Shown piece by piece: positions 55,727 through 64,000 of a stretch of DNA of 64,000 nt. This stretch comes from JAOUJD01 sp963811265 (GTDB lineage: Bacteria > Pseudomonadota > Gammaproteobacteria > Burkholderiales > Burkholderiaceae_F): positions 310,001 to 374,000 of the forward strand of contig CAWEQS010000016.1 of assembly GCA_963811265.1 (NCBI GenBank), in the 5' to 3' direction. Position numbers and translations under genes: made by a program. The notes below the pieces were generated by a model. It had not been told where the DNA came from, made no database searches, and worked only from the letters and a program-made list of their open reading frames with translations. Position 1 is the first letter of the stretch, and each line of letters begins with the position of its first letter.

Positions 55727-58193
55727 CTAGCCAGCGAAGAAGGGCTCGATCGGGACCGGTTCCGTCGGCTCGTCCGCGGCCTCGACGTCCGCCTCCACGG
55801 CGCGGCCCCGGCCGGTTGTGCCAGTAGCGCACGCCCTCGGTGCGCCATGCACTGTGGCGGGCGCTGCCATCAGGCCGCATGCGCCATTGCAGTGCGCCCG
55901 CGTGATCGGTCCGCCGCAACGCGATGCCGGCCTCCGCGTAGCGCGCCGCCACACCGGCGTCCGGGTGGCCATAGCGATTGCGGTAGCCCGCCTGCGCAAC
56001 AGCCTCGCGCGCGCCGAGCGCGGACAGCAGCCTCACGCTCGAAGACGAGCGGCTGCCGTGATGCGGCGCCGCCAGCCAGTCCGCCGCCAGCCCGGGCCAG
56101 CGCGCCAGGATCGCCGCCTCTTCGGCGATGCCGATGTCTCCGGTGAGCAGCACCCGGTGGGACCCGAGAAAGACCAGCACCGCGCAGCTCATCGCGTTGG
56201 TGGTGCGGCGGCGCTCGTAGTCCGCGGCGGGAGGATGGAGCACCGTGAACTCCAGCGACCCATCCGACCAGCGCTGCCCCGCCTCGCAACGTTCGACGGC
56301 GCGGCCATCGAACATCGGGTGCGACGGCGCGATCGAACTGATCACGCGCTGCGCCGGGACGCCGCGCAGGAGCGCCGCGGTGCCGCCCGAGTGATCGCTG
56401 TCGAGGTGCGAGACGATCAGCCCGTCGAGCCGCGCGATGCCGCGATGGCGCAGGTACGGCAGCACGATCCGCTCGCCGGCATCGGAATCGCTCGAGTAGC
56501 GGGGCCCGGTGTCGTAGAGCCAGGCGCGGTCGCGCGCCTCGACGAGGATCGCCGATCCCTGCCCGACGTCGAGCGCGGTCACCCACAGTTCGCCGACGCC
56601 CGGCCGCTCGGGTGGCCAGGCGAAGAGCGGCAGCGCGATGACCGCGCCTAACCAGCGTGCCGGCCATCCCGGCGGAGCAAGCAGCCACGCGATCCCGGCA
56701 AGGGCCGACGCGATCACGGGCCACGGCGGCGTCGCGACCGCCCGCGCCGAGCCGGGCAGCGCCGCGGTCCACGCCAGCCAGGCCGCGAGCCCCTCGAAGA
56801 CGGCGTGGGCCACGCCGAGCAAGACGTTCGCGATGGCACCGAAGGCCGGGGGCAGCGTGGCGAGTGCGCCGGCGACCAGCGCCAGCGGCGTCACGATCCA
56901 GCTGACCACCGGGATCGCGACCGCATTGGCGATCGGCGAGACCAGCGACAACTGGTGGAACAGCACGACAGTCGCGGGCATCAGCGCGAGCGTCACGGCG
57001 ATCTGCACTCGCGCGCCGGCGGCGAGCGCGCGGCGCCACGCGGGCACGGCGCGGTTCTCCACGCGTCCGTGCACGACCCATGCGATGGCGGCCACCGCGC
57101 CGAACGACAGCCAGAAGCCCGCGGCGAGCACCGCCCACGGATCGACGACGCACACGACCGCCGCCGCGAGCGCGAGCGACGCGCCGAGGCCGACGCGCGC
57201 GCGGGCCAGCCACGCGCCGGCGACGACGGCGAGCATCAGCACCGTGCGCTGCGCCGGGATGCCCCAGCCGGCGAGCAGCGCGTAGCCGACCGCGGCGCCG
57301 AGGCCTGCGATCACGCCGGCCATCTGCGCCGGTATGCGACCGACGAGCGCCGGCGTCCGCCGCCAGACCGATGCGACGCACCAGCCGCCGAGGCTCGCGA
57401 TCATCGTGATGTGCAGGCCGGAGATGCTGACGAGGTGCGAGATCCCGGTGCGGTTGAACAGCGTCCAGTCCTGCGCCCCGATCGCGCGCTGGTCGCCGAG
57501 GATCAGCGCCAGTAGCACGCCGCCGTAGCGCCGCCCTTCGAGCATCGGCGCGAGCCGGTCGCGCAGCGCGTGGCGCGCGCGCTCGGCCAGCAGGCCGGGC
57601 CGGTCGACCCGTGGATCGACCAGGCGCGGCGCCGGATCGCGCCAACCGGTGCGCACCGCACCGGTCGCGCGCAGGTTGCGTTCGAGCAGCCAGGCCTCGA
57701 AGTCGAAACCGCCGGGGTTCTGCACGCCGTGGGGCCGCTTCAGCCGCACCGCGAACTGCCACCGCTCGGCCGGGCTCAGTGTCGGCCAGTCGCTGTACCA
57801 GCCGAGCAGCAGGCGGCCAGGCACGGTCGCTCCCGGCGTCAGCACGCGCTCGACGTCGAACTCGAAGCGCACGCCGCGCTCGAGGCGTGCCGGCAGCGAC
57901 GACACGACGCCCACGACGACGATGTCCTTGCCCTCGTCGTCAAACGGCAGTTCGTCCGCGAGCCGAAGGGTCGACAGCGCGGCAGCGTAGGCGAACCCGG
58001 CGGCCGCCGCGGCGGCGACGAGCATTAGCGCCCGCGCGTGCGCGGTCACCGCATGGGGGACGAGCAGCGCGGCCAGCGTGCCCACGGCGGCCAGCGCGGC
58101 CACCACGCCAATGACGCCAGGCGACGGCAACTCCGCCTGCCACTGCAGCACGCACACGCCGGCGACGAAGGCGACCAGCGCGGCAACGCGCAT
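55727..58193 (-). CDS. comEC: DNA uptake channel ComEC/Rec2, probably frameshifted at its C-terminus
   Basis: Inner membrane channel for transforming DNA. Order: N-terminal membrane helices and OB region, the Competence domain (LFNRTGISHLVSISGLHITM, GWGIPAQRTVLMLAVVA), then a metallo-beta-lactamase domain (TALDVGQGSAILVEARDRAW, SHLDSDHSGGTAALL, PHHGSRSSSSV). After VRYWHNRPG the frame runs on unconserved into the next gene. Dropping one base of the C4 run at 55806-55809 gives an acidic tail ending IEPFFAG with a stop at 55727. About 820 residues. Confidence 0.92.
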
Positions 58194-58208
58194 TGCGGAA
58201 GACAGGTG

Positions 58209-59018
58209 TCAGCGGGACGAAGCGGCCAGCCAGGCCCCGAGGCGCGGCAACGCCGCGACGGCATTGGCGCGGTTGCTCTCCGCGAGCGCGGCGAGCGGGA
58301 CGCCCCGCAGCACGGCGAGTTCCTGCGCGATGCGCGGCAGGTGGGCCGGTTCATTGCGCTCGACCTCGCCGCCGTGGCGCAGCCACTCGGGCGGGATGTA
58401 CGGCGCGTCGGTCTCCAGCACCCAGCCGCCGTCGGGCACCGAGCGCGCGTGGCGACGGATGCGCTGCGAACCGCTGTAGGTCAGCGCCCCGCCGAAGCCG
58501 AGCCGGAAGCCGCGCGCGAGGAACTGGTTGGCCTGCTGCTCGCTGCCGTTGAACGCGTGGATGATCCCGCCCGGCACGTCGATCGCGCGCAGGTGCTTCA
58601 GCAGCAGGTCCGCGGAGCGGCGCACGTGGACGATCACCGGCAGCCCGAAGTCGCGCGCGACCTTCAGCTGCTCGCGGTAGAACCACTGCTGCCGCGCGGG
58701 ATCGAGCCCCGGTTCGACGAGGTCGATGCCGATCTCGCCGATCGCGACGAAGCGCGGATCGTCGAGCGCGGCCGGCACCATGGCCCGCAGGCGCTCGACG
58801 TCGGACGGCTGCGCGCCGGCGAGCCACAGCGGGTGGATGCCAAGCGCGTAGGCGAAGCCGTGCTGCCGCGCGACCGCGGCCGCCTTGTCGCGCTCGTCGA
58901 TGTGCCCGGTCGGCATCACGACCATCGAAACGCCGGCCGCCCGCGCGCGCGCGACGACGGCGTCGCGGTCGGCGTCGAACTCGTCGGCGTCGAGATGGCA
59001 GTGCGTGTCGATCCACAT
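58209..59018 (-). CDS. tatD: TatD-family metal-dependent DNase
   Basis: Amidohydrolase-fold nuclease. Metal ligands are in WIDTHCHLDADEF, AIGEIGID, PVIVHVRRS, IHAFNGS and LETDAPYIPP. The 269-residue length is usual. It lies 15 bp upstream of comEC on the same strand. TatD/YcfH-type enzymes are linked to DNA quality control; the exact substrate is not set. Confidence 0.93.
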   Translation of the reverse strand: MWIDTHCHLDADEFDADRDAVVARARAAGVSMVVMPTGHIDERDKAAAVARQHGFAYALGIHPLWLAGAQPSDVERLRAMVPAALDDPRFVAIGEIGIDLVEPGLDPARQQWFYREQLKVARDFGLPVIVHVRRSADLLLKHLRAIDVPGGIIHAFNGSEQQANQFLARGFRLGFGGALTYSGSQRIRRHARSVPDGGWVLETDAPYIPPEWLRHGGEVERNEPAHLPRIAQELAVLRGVPLAALAESNRANAVAALPRLGAWLAASSR

Positions 59019-59080
59019 GGCGTTCGAGTGTACGCAGCGCTCCGCGCGCCCGGAGCGCGGCGACGCCCCTCCCCCGTCAC

Positions 59081-59086
59081 TACAAT
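59081..59086 (+). promoter_or_regulatory. -10-like TACAAT, 6 bases before the DUF2062 ATG
   Basis: TACAAT-CAGGGC-ATG; no -35 in the GC-rich upstream sequence. CAGGG could be a ribosome site if transcription started further upstream. Confidence 0.4.
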
Positions 59087-59092
59087 CAGGGC

Positions 59093-59650
59093 ATGGCGCG
59101 CAAGTTCTTTCGCAAGTTCATGCCGAGCGTGGACAAGGTCCGCGAGGTCAAGGCGCTGTCGCTGTTCGGCGATGCGCTGTTCCACCCCGCGCTCTGGCAC
59201 CTGAACCGCCGCTCGGCCGCGGGCGGCGTGGCGGTGGGCCTGTTCTGTGGCCTGATCCCGGGGCCGCTGCAGATGCTCGGCGCCGCGATCGTCTGCCTCG
59301 TCGTGCGCGTCAACCTGCCGGTGGCGATCGTCGCGACGCTCTACACCAACCCCTTCACGATCGTGCCGCTGTACCTGCTCGCGTACGAGATCGGCACGTT
59401 CGTCCTCGGCGCCAGCGGCGGAAAGCCGGCGGCGCCGCCGCCCGACTGGGACTGGAGCGCGCTGGTCGCTTCGGCCAATGCGGTCGGCGAGTGGATGCTG
59501 GGGCTGGGGGCGCCGCTCGCGCTCGGCGTGTTCCTGCTGGCGTGCATCCTTGCGACGATCGGCTACTTCGCCGTGCGCATCGCATGGAGCATCTACCTGC
59601 GCACGGCCTGGCGGCAGCGCAAGCAGCGCCGACAGGGTGCTTCGGTGTGA
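59093..59650 (+). CDS. DUF2062 membrane protein
   Basis: 185 residues with the DUF2062 signature SAAGGVAVGLFCGLIPGP and YTNPFTIVPLYLLAYEIG, and three to four hydrophobic helices. It is a likely inner membrane protein of unknown function. The gene is divergent from tatD. Confidence 0.9.
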   Translation: MARKFFRKFMPSVDKVREVKALSLFGDALFHPALWHLNRRSAAGGVAVGLFCGLIPGPLQMLGAAIVCLVVRVNLPVAIVATLYTNPFTIVPLYLLAYEIGTFVLGASGGKPAAPPPDWDWSALVASANAVGEWMLGLGAPLALGVFLLACILATIGYFAVRIAWSIYLRTAWRQRKQRRQGASV

Positions 59651-59668
59651 TGGTTCAGTAGATCGACG

Positions 59669-59693
59669 CCTGCTCCAGGCAGGCTGGAGCAGG
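59669..59693 (+). terminator. Hairpin after the DUF2062 gene
   Basis: Perfect 10-bp inverted repeat CCTGCTCCAG / CTGGAGCAGG with a 5-base loop, 18 nt after the stop. No T run follows, so it may be a transcript-end structure rather than a true intrinsic terminator. Confidence 0.4.
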
Positions 59694-59723
59694 GAGCCCC
59701 GCAGGACCGGACCGCTCGCCGTC

Positions 59724-59753
59724 TTGACAACTATTGATAGTTGGCAGGATTAT
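59724..59753 (+). promoter_or_regulatory. parDE promoter with built-in palindromic operator
   Basis: Perfect TTGACA (59724-59729), 18-bp spacer, GATTAT (59748-59753). The perfect palindrome CAACTAT-TG-ATAGTTG (59728-59743) fills the spacer, an ideal operator for a ribbon-helix-helix antitoxin. The start of transcription falls at or next to the ATG at 59761. Confidence 0.75.
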
Positions 59754-59760
59754 GCTCGCC

Positions 59761-60012
59761 ATGAGCACCAACACCATGAGCTTTGCCCTGCCCGAAGCCA
59801 TGCGCAGCTACGTCGACCAGCGCGTGCGCTCCGGACAGTACGGCAACACCAGCGAGTACCTGCGTGAACTGATCCGGCGCGACCAGGAAGAGCAGGCCAA
59901 GAAGCGCCTGCGCGAACTGATCGAGGAAGGCCTGAACTCCGGCGCCGGCCGCGCGCTCACGCCCCTGCGTGCCGCCCAACTGAAGAAACGAGCGCTGGAC
60001 GACCTGCGTTGA
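59761..60012 (+). CDS. parD: ParD-type antitoxin (ribbon-helix-helix)
   Basis: 83 residues: MSTNTMSFALPEAMRSYVDQ is the DNA-binding ribbon-helix-helix strand and helix. GQYGNTSEYLRELIRRDQEE and a flexible C-terminal tail should wrap the toxin. An ATG at 59752 (three residues longer) with AGGA just before it is an alternative start. Located directly behind an operator-bearing promoter. Confidence 0.9.
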   Translation: MSTNTMSFALPEAMRSYVDQRVRSGQYGNTSEYLRELIRRDQEEQAKKRLRELIEEGLNSGAGRALTPLRAAQLKKRALDDLR

Positions 60013-60326
60013 AGCGCGCCCGGCTGCGACCGCTGGCCGAGGAGGACCTGGTGGCCGCCGCGCGCCACTACACGCGAGAGGGCGGCATCGACCTGGGTGA
60101 GCGCATGTTCGACGCCGCACTCGCTGCGCTCAAGCCGATCCAGCGCATGCCGTCGATGGGCTCGCCTCGCCTGGGACAACTGTGCGAGATCCCGGGCCTG
60201 CGCTCCTGGCGCGTCACGGACTTCCCGATGCAGTGGCTGTACTTCGAGGCTGAAGACCATCTCGACGTCGTCCGCCTGCTCGGGGATCGGCAGGACATCG
60301 TCGCCATCCTGAGCGCGGATGAGTGA
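60009..60326 (+). CDS. parE: ParE-type toxin (RelE/ParE superfamily)
   Basis: 105 residues starting with TTG (60009) that overlaps the antitoxin stop as TTGA. Family features: LRPLAEEDLVAAARHYTREG at the N-terminus, then PRLGQLCEIPGLRSWRVTDF and a C-terminal strand DHLDVVRLLGDRQDI. ParE toxins poison DNA gyrase; RelE relatives cleave mRNA. The sequence favours ParE, but the target is inferred. Confidence 0.88.
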   Translation: MKRARLRPLAEEDLVAAARHYTREGGIDLGERMFDAALAALKPIQRMPSMGSPRLGQLCEIPGLRSWRVTDFPMQWLYFEAEDHLDVVRLLGDRQDIVAILSADE

Positions 60327-60351
60327 CTGGGCGAGCCGCCAATCAGTCGAC

Positions 60352-61024
<673 letters not shown>

Positions 61025-61032
<8 letters not shown>

Positions 61033-62281
61033 AGCGCAGCGCCTCCGCCGGCTTGACGCGCGACGCGCGCCAGCTCGGATACAGGGTCGCCACCAGAGAC
61101 AGCACGATCGAGATCACCGCGATCGGCACGATGTCCGACGCGCGCGGATCGGACGGCAGCGAGCTGATGAAGTAGATGTCCTTCGGGATCAGCGGGAAGC
61201 CGGCGATCCGCTCGATCGCCGGGAAGATCGTGTCGAGATTGTTGGCGACGAAGAGCCCGCTCGCCACGCCGAGCAGCGTGCCGAGCACGCCGATCAGCGC
61301 GCCCTGCACCATGAAGACCCCCATGATGCTCGACGGGCTCGCGCCGAGCGTGCGCAGGATCGCGATGTCCGACTGCTTCTCGGTCACCGTCATCACCAGC
61401 GTCGACACCAGGTTGAACGCGGCGACCGCGACGATCAGCGCCAGGATGATGAACATCATCCGCTTCTCGACCTGCACCGCGGCGAACCAGGTGCGGTTCT
61501 GGCGCGTCCAGTCGCGCACGATCATGCCGGGCGGCAGCGACTGCGCCAGTTCGCCCGCCACCTCCTGCGCGCGCTGCATGTCCTTGATCTTCAGCCGCAC
61601 GCCCGTGGGTCCTTCGACGCGGAACAGCCGCTGCGCGTCGCCGATGTGAATCAGCGCCAGCGCGCTGTCGTATTCGAAGTGGCCCGAGTCGAAGACCGCG
61701 AGCACCGTGAACTGCTTCAGCCGCGGAACGACGCCGGCCGGCGTGATCTGGCCCTGCGGCGCGATCAGCGTGACCTTCTCGCCCAGCGCGACGCCGAGCG
61801 CGCGCGCCAGTTCGCCGCCCAGCACGATGCCGAACTCGCCGTCGGCCAGTGCCGTCAGCGGCGCGCCGCGCACCTGCTTCGCGATGTCCGACACCTCCGG
61901 TTCAGCGGCCGGATCGACACCCCGGATCAGCACGCCGCGCACGCTCTCGCCACGGGTCAGCAGCGCCTGCGCGTTGACATAGGGCGCCGCACCGATCACC
62001 TCGGGATTTCTCCGGGCCGCTTGCGCCGTGCCCTTCCAGTCCGCCAGCGCGCCGTCCGGCGCGAACACCTCAATGTGCGAGACGACCGACAGCATCCGGT
62101 CGCGGACCTGCGACACGAACCCGTTCATCACCGACAGCACGACGATCAGCGCCATCACGCCGAGCGCGATGCCGAGCATCGAGATGCCGGAGATGAACGA
62201 GATGAAGCGGTTGCGCCGGCGCGCGCGCCGTCCCGCGCGGGTGTAGCGCAGGCCGATCCGAAGCTCGTAGGGAAGATTCAA
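61025..62281 (-). CDS. lolC: Lipoprotein-releasing permease LolC/LolE
   Basis: 418-residue MacB/FtsX-type permease. LNLPYELRIGLRYTRAGRRA precedes the first helix (FISGISMLGIALGVMALIVV), then a periplasmic domain and three C-terminal helices (KRMMFIILALIVAVAAFNLV, MVQGALIGVLGTLLGVASGL). The start is TTG (62281), because family members begin MNLPYELRIG. With a single permease gene, the complex is probably a homodimer (LolF-like). Confidence 0.93.
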
Positions 62282-62382
62282 GGGGTGGCGTTCGGCCGTG
62301 GGCCGGCGAATGGCGGACGATTGTAGCCAACCGCTCTCTCGCACCCGGCCCCCACCGCGCCGGGCGCTCGCACGAGCGAACG

Positions 62383-62388
62383 TAGAAT
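62383..62388 (+). promoter_or_regulatory. -10-like TAGAAT, 6 bases before the 62395 ATG
   Basis: TAGAAT-CGGTCG-ATG, no -35 and no ribosome site; same spacing as at 24123 and 59081. Confidence 0.45.
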
Positions 62389-62394
62389 CGGTCG

Positions 62395-63382
62395 ATGCAT
62401 GTCACGTTGCTGTTGCCGGGCGCCCTGCTGCCGCGCGAAGTCGCGCACGCGCTCGCCGAGCCGCTCGCCGCGACCGGACTGGCCTCCGTGCTCGCGCGCG
62501 CGGAGCTCGCCGGCGATTCGGAGGCGGAGGCGCCGCCGCACCTCGCGTGGCTGGCCGAACACCTGTTCCAGGGCGAAGTACCGCTCGCCACCGCGCCGTA
62601 TGCGGTCGCCGCCCTCGCCGGCCACGCGCCGGCGCCCGACCAGTGCCTGTGGCACGCCGACCCGGTGCACCTCGAACTCGCGCGCGATCACGTGACGCTG
62701 GGGCCTCTGGCCGCGCCACCCACTGACGACGACGCCAACGCGCTGGTCGCCGCCGCCAACGCACTCGCCGCCGAGGCGGGCGCCGAGTTCGTGCGCCTCG
62801 GCGACCGCTGGTTCCTGCGCACGGCGCGCGAATGGGAGCTGAACGCGAAGCCACTCGCGGCCACGTTCGGCCAGCCGCTGCACGCGGTGTTGCCCGACGG
62901 GCCGCGACGCCGCCGTGTGGAACCGGCTGCTGACCGAGATCCAGATGACGTGGCACACGCATCCGGTGAACGAGGCGCGCGAAGCGCGCGGCGAAGCGAC
63001 GGTGAACAGCGTGTGGCTGCACGGCGGGGGCCGCTGGGCGTCGCTGAAACGCCCCGCCTTCGCGACCGTGCTGGCCGACGAACCCGAATGGCGCGGCGCC
63101 GCGCAGGCCGCCGGCATCGCGTCGTCGTCCGGCAGTGCGATGCCGGGCGACAATGCGGTGGTCATCTGGTCCGACCTCCTCGTCCCGCGCCTGCGCCAGG
63201 ACTGGACCACCTGGATCGCCGCAGTGCGATCCCTCGACCCGCGCCTCGCGCCGCTCGCCCGGTCGGGCACACTCGACATCATCCTCAGCGGCGAGGCGAC
63301 ACTGCGCCGGCTGCGAAGCCGCCCCTCCGATCGATTGAAGTTCTGGCGCGCCGCTTCTCCCGAAGCGGCGCTCTCCGAATGA
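62395..63382 (+). CDS. Conserved protein of unknown function upstream of recJ, frameshifted
   Basis: About 329 residues when repaired. The N-terminal part (MHVTLLLPGALLPREVAHAL, LAWLAEHLFQGEVPLATAPY) and the C-terminal part (WNRLLTEIQMTWHTHPVNEA, VVIWSDLLVPRLRQDWTTWI) are in different frames. One extra base lies at 62900-62904. Relatives next to recJ in betaproteobacteria carry labels such as RpfE-type regulator or phosphoglycerate mutase; I see no motif that supports either activity. Its stop overlaps the recJ ATG (ATGA). Confidence 0.75.
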
Positions 63383-64000
63383 CCCGCCTGCTGGTCCGCG
63401 ATGTCGACCCGTCCGCGGCGCAGCGCCTCGTCGCCGACGGTGTGCCGCCCGCGCTAGCGCGCGTGCTGGCGGCGCGCGGCATCGCGCGCCCGGACGACCT
63501 GCAACTGCTGATCGACCGGCTGGTGCCGCCGACGGCGCTGTCGCACGTGAACGACGCCGCGATCCTGCTCGCCGACGCGATCGAGGCCGAGGCGCGCCTG
63601 CTGATCGTGGCCGACTACGACTGCGACGGCGCCACCGCCTGCGCGGTCGGCCTGCGCGGGCTGCGGGCGATGGGCGCGGACGTCGACTACCTCGTGCCGA
63701 ACCGTTTCGAGTACGGCTACGGGCTGACGCCGGAGATCGTCGAACTCGCCGCGCAGAAGGCGCCCGACCTGATCATCACCGTCGACAACGGCATCGCCAG
63801 CGTCGACGGCGTGGCGCGCGCCAACGAGCTCGGCATCGCCGTGCTCGTCACGGACCATCACCTGCCCGGCCCGGTGCTGCCGGACGCCGCGTGCATCGTC
63901 AACCCCAACCAGCCGGGCTGCGGCTTTCCGAGCAAGCACCTCGCGGGCGTCGGCGTGATGTTCTACGTGCTGCTCGCGCTGCGCGCGGAACTGCGCGCGC
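63379..64000 (+). CDS. recJ: Single-stranded-DNA exonuclease RecJ (partial, runs off the window)
   Basis: 5'-to-3' ssDNA exonuclease of the DHH family, active in recombination and mismatch repair. The first 207 residues show the metal-binding motifs LIVADYDCDGATACAV, IITVDNGIAS and VLVTDHHLPGP in order. Cys replaces the more common Ala in DYDxDG. The DHHA1 and OB domains lie beyond base 64000. Confidence 0.96.
   Translation, partial: MTRLLVRDVDPSAAQRLVADGVPPALARVLAARGIARPDDLQLLIDRLVPPTALSHVNDAAILLADAIEAEARLLIVADYDCDGATACAVGLRGLRAMGADVDYLVPNRFEYGYGLTPEIVELAAQKAPDLIITVDNGIASVDGVARANELGIAVLVTDHHLPGPVLPDAACIVNPNQPGCGFPSKHLAGVGVMFYVLLALRAELRA

Overview
The window looks like the chromosome of a high-GC betaproteobacterium of the order Burkholderiales. 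The evidence is the protein sequences and the gene order: purA-hisZ-DUF2065-hflC-hflK-hflX-hfq-der-bamB-yfgM-hisS-ispG-rodZ-pilW-rlmN-ndk on one strand, surE-pcm-nlpD-rpoS, and thrS-infC-rpmI-rplT-pheS-pheT-ihfA-merR. No IS element, integrase, phage gene, rRNA or CRISPR array was seen.

Layout. 1-5414 (minus): rpsF (partial), a sirtuin coupled to a frameshifted AlkB-type hydroxylase, rlmB and rnr. 5462-5665 (plus): a tRNA-Leu unit with its own promoter and terminator. 5672-21925 (minus): the purA-to-ndk supercluster. 21976-27502 (minus): rlmD, a PolB-type exonuclease and surE-pcm-nlpD-rpoS. 27517-37730 (minus): tRNA-Pro, merR, ihfA, pheTS, rplT, rpmI, infC, thrS, tRNA-Val and relA. A ten-codon Thr-rich leader ORF followed by an intrinsic terminator lies between tRNA-Val and thrS and looks like a thrS attenuator. 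37751-42942 is a small accessory stretch: mtfA, a flavodoxin-like gene, a VOC protein, an alpha/beta hydrolase, a small membrane protein, an HTH/nucleotidyltransferase pair that may be a toxin-antitoxin module, and a 3-hydroxybutyrate dehydrogenase. 42987-55185 (minus): a seven-gene Anbu / circularly permuted ATP-grasp / alpha-E / transglutaminase cluster with a TPR-GGDEF diguanylate cyclase built into it by overlapping start and stop codons. 55186-55726: the only long gap, holding nested inverted repeats. 55727-64000: comEC, tatD, a DUF2062 gene, parDE, lolDC, an uncharacterised gene and the start of recJ.

The most interesting system is the Anbu cluster. An N-terminal-Thr peptidase of the proteasome superfamily, two ATP-grasp ligase-type enzymes, two alpha-E domains and two transglutaminase-fold proteins suggest a peptide ligation and cleavage system. 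Here it is translationally tied to c-di-GMP synthesis.

Sequence quality matters in this window. At least twelve single-base frameshifts hit ten otherwise well-conserved genes, including the normally essential hisS and thrS, as well as relA, anbu and comEC. Several lie in short homopolymers. They are more likely assembly errors than real gene decay, so the broken genes are annotated as CDS spanning the shift. A second recurring pattern is a -10-like hexamer about 6 bases before an ATG with no room for a ribosome binding site. It is seen at six accessory genes and suggests leaderless mRNAs.
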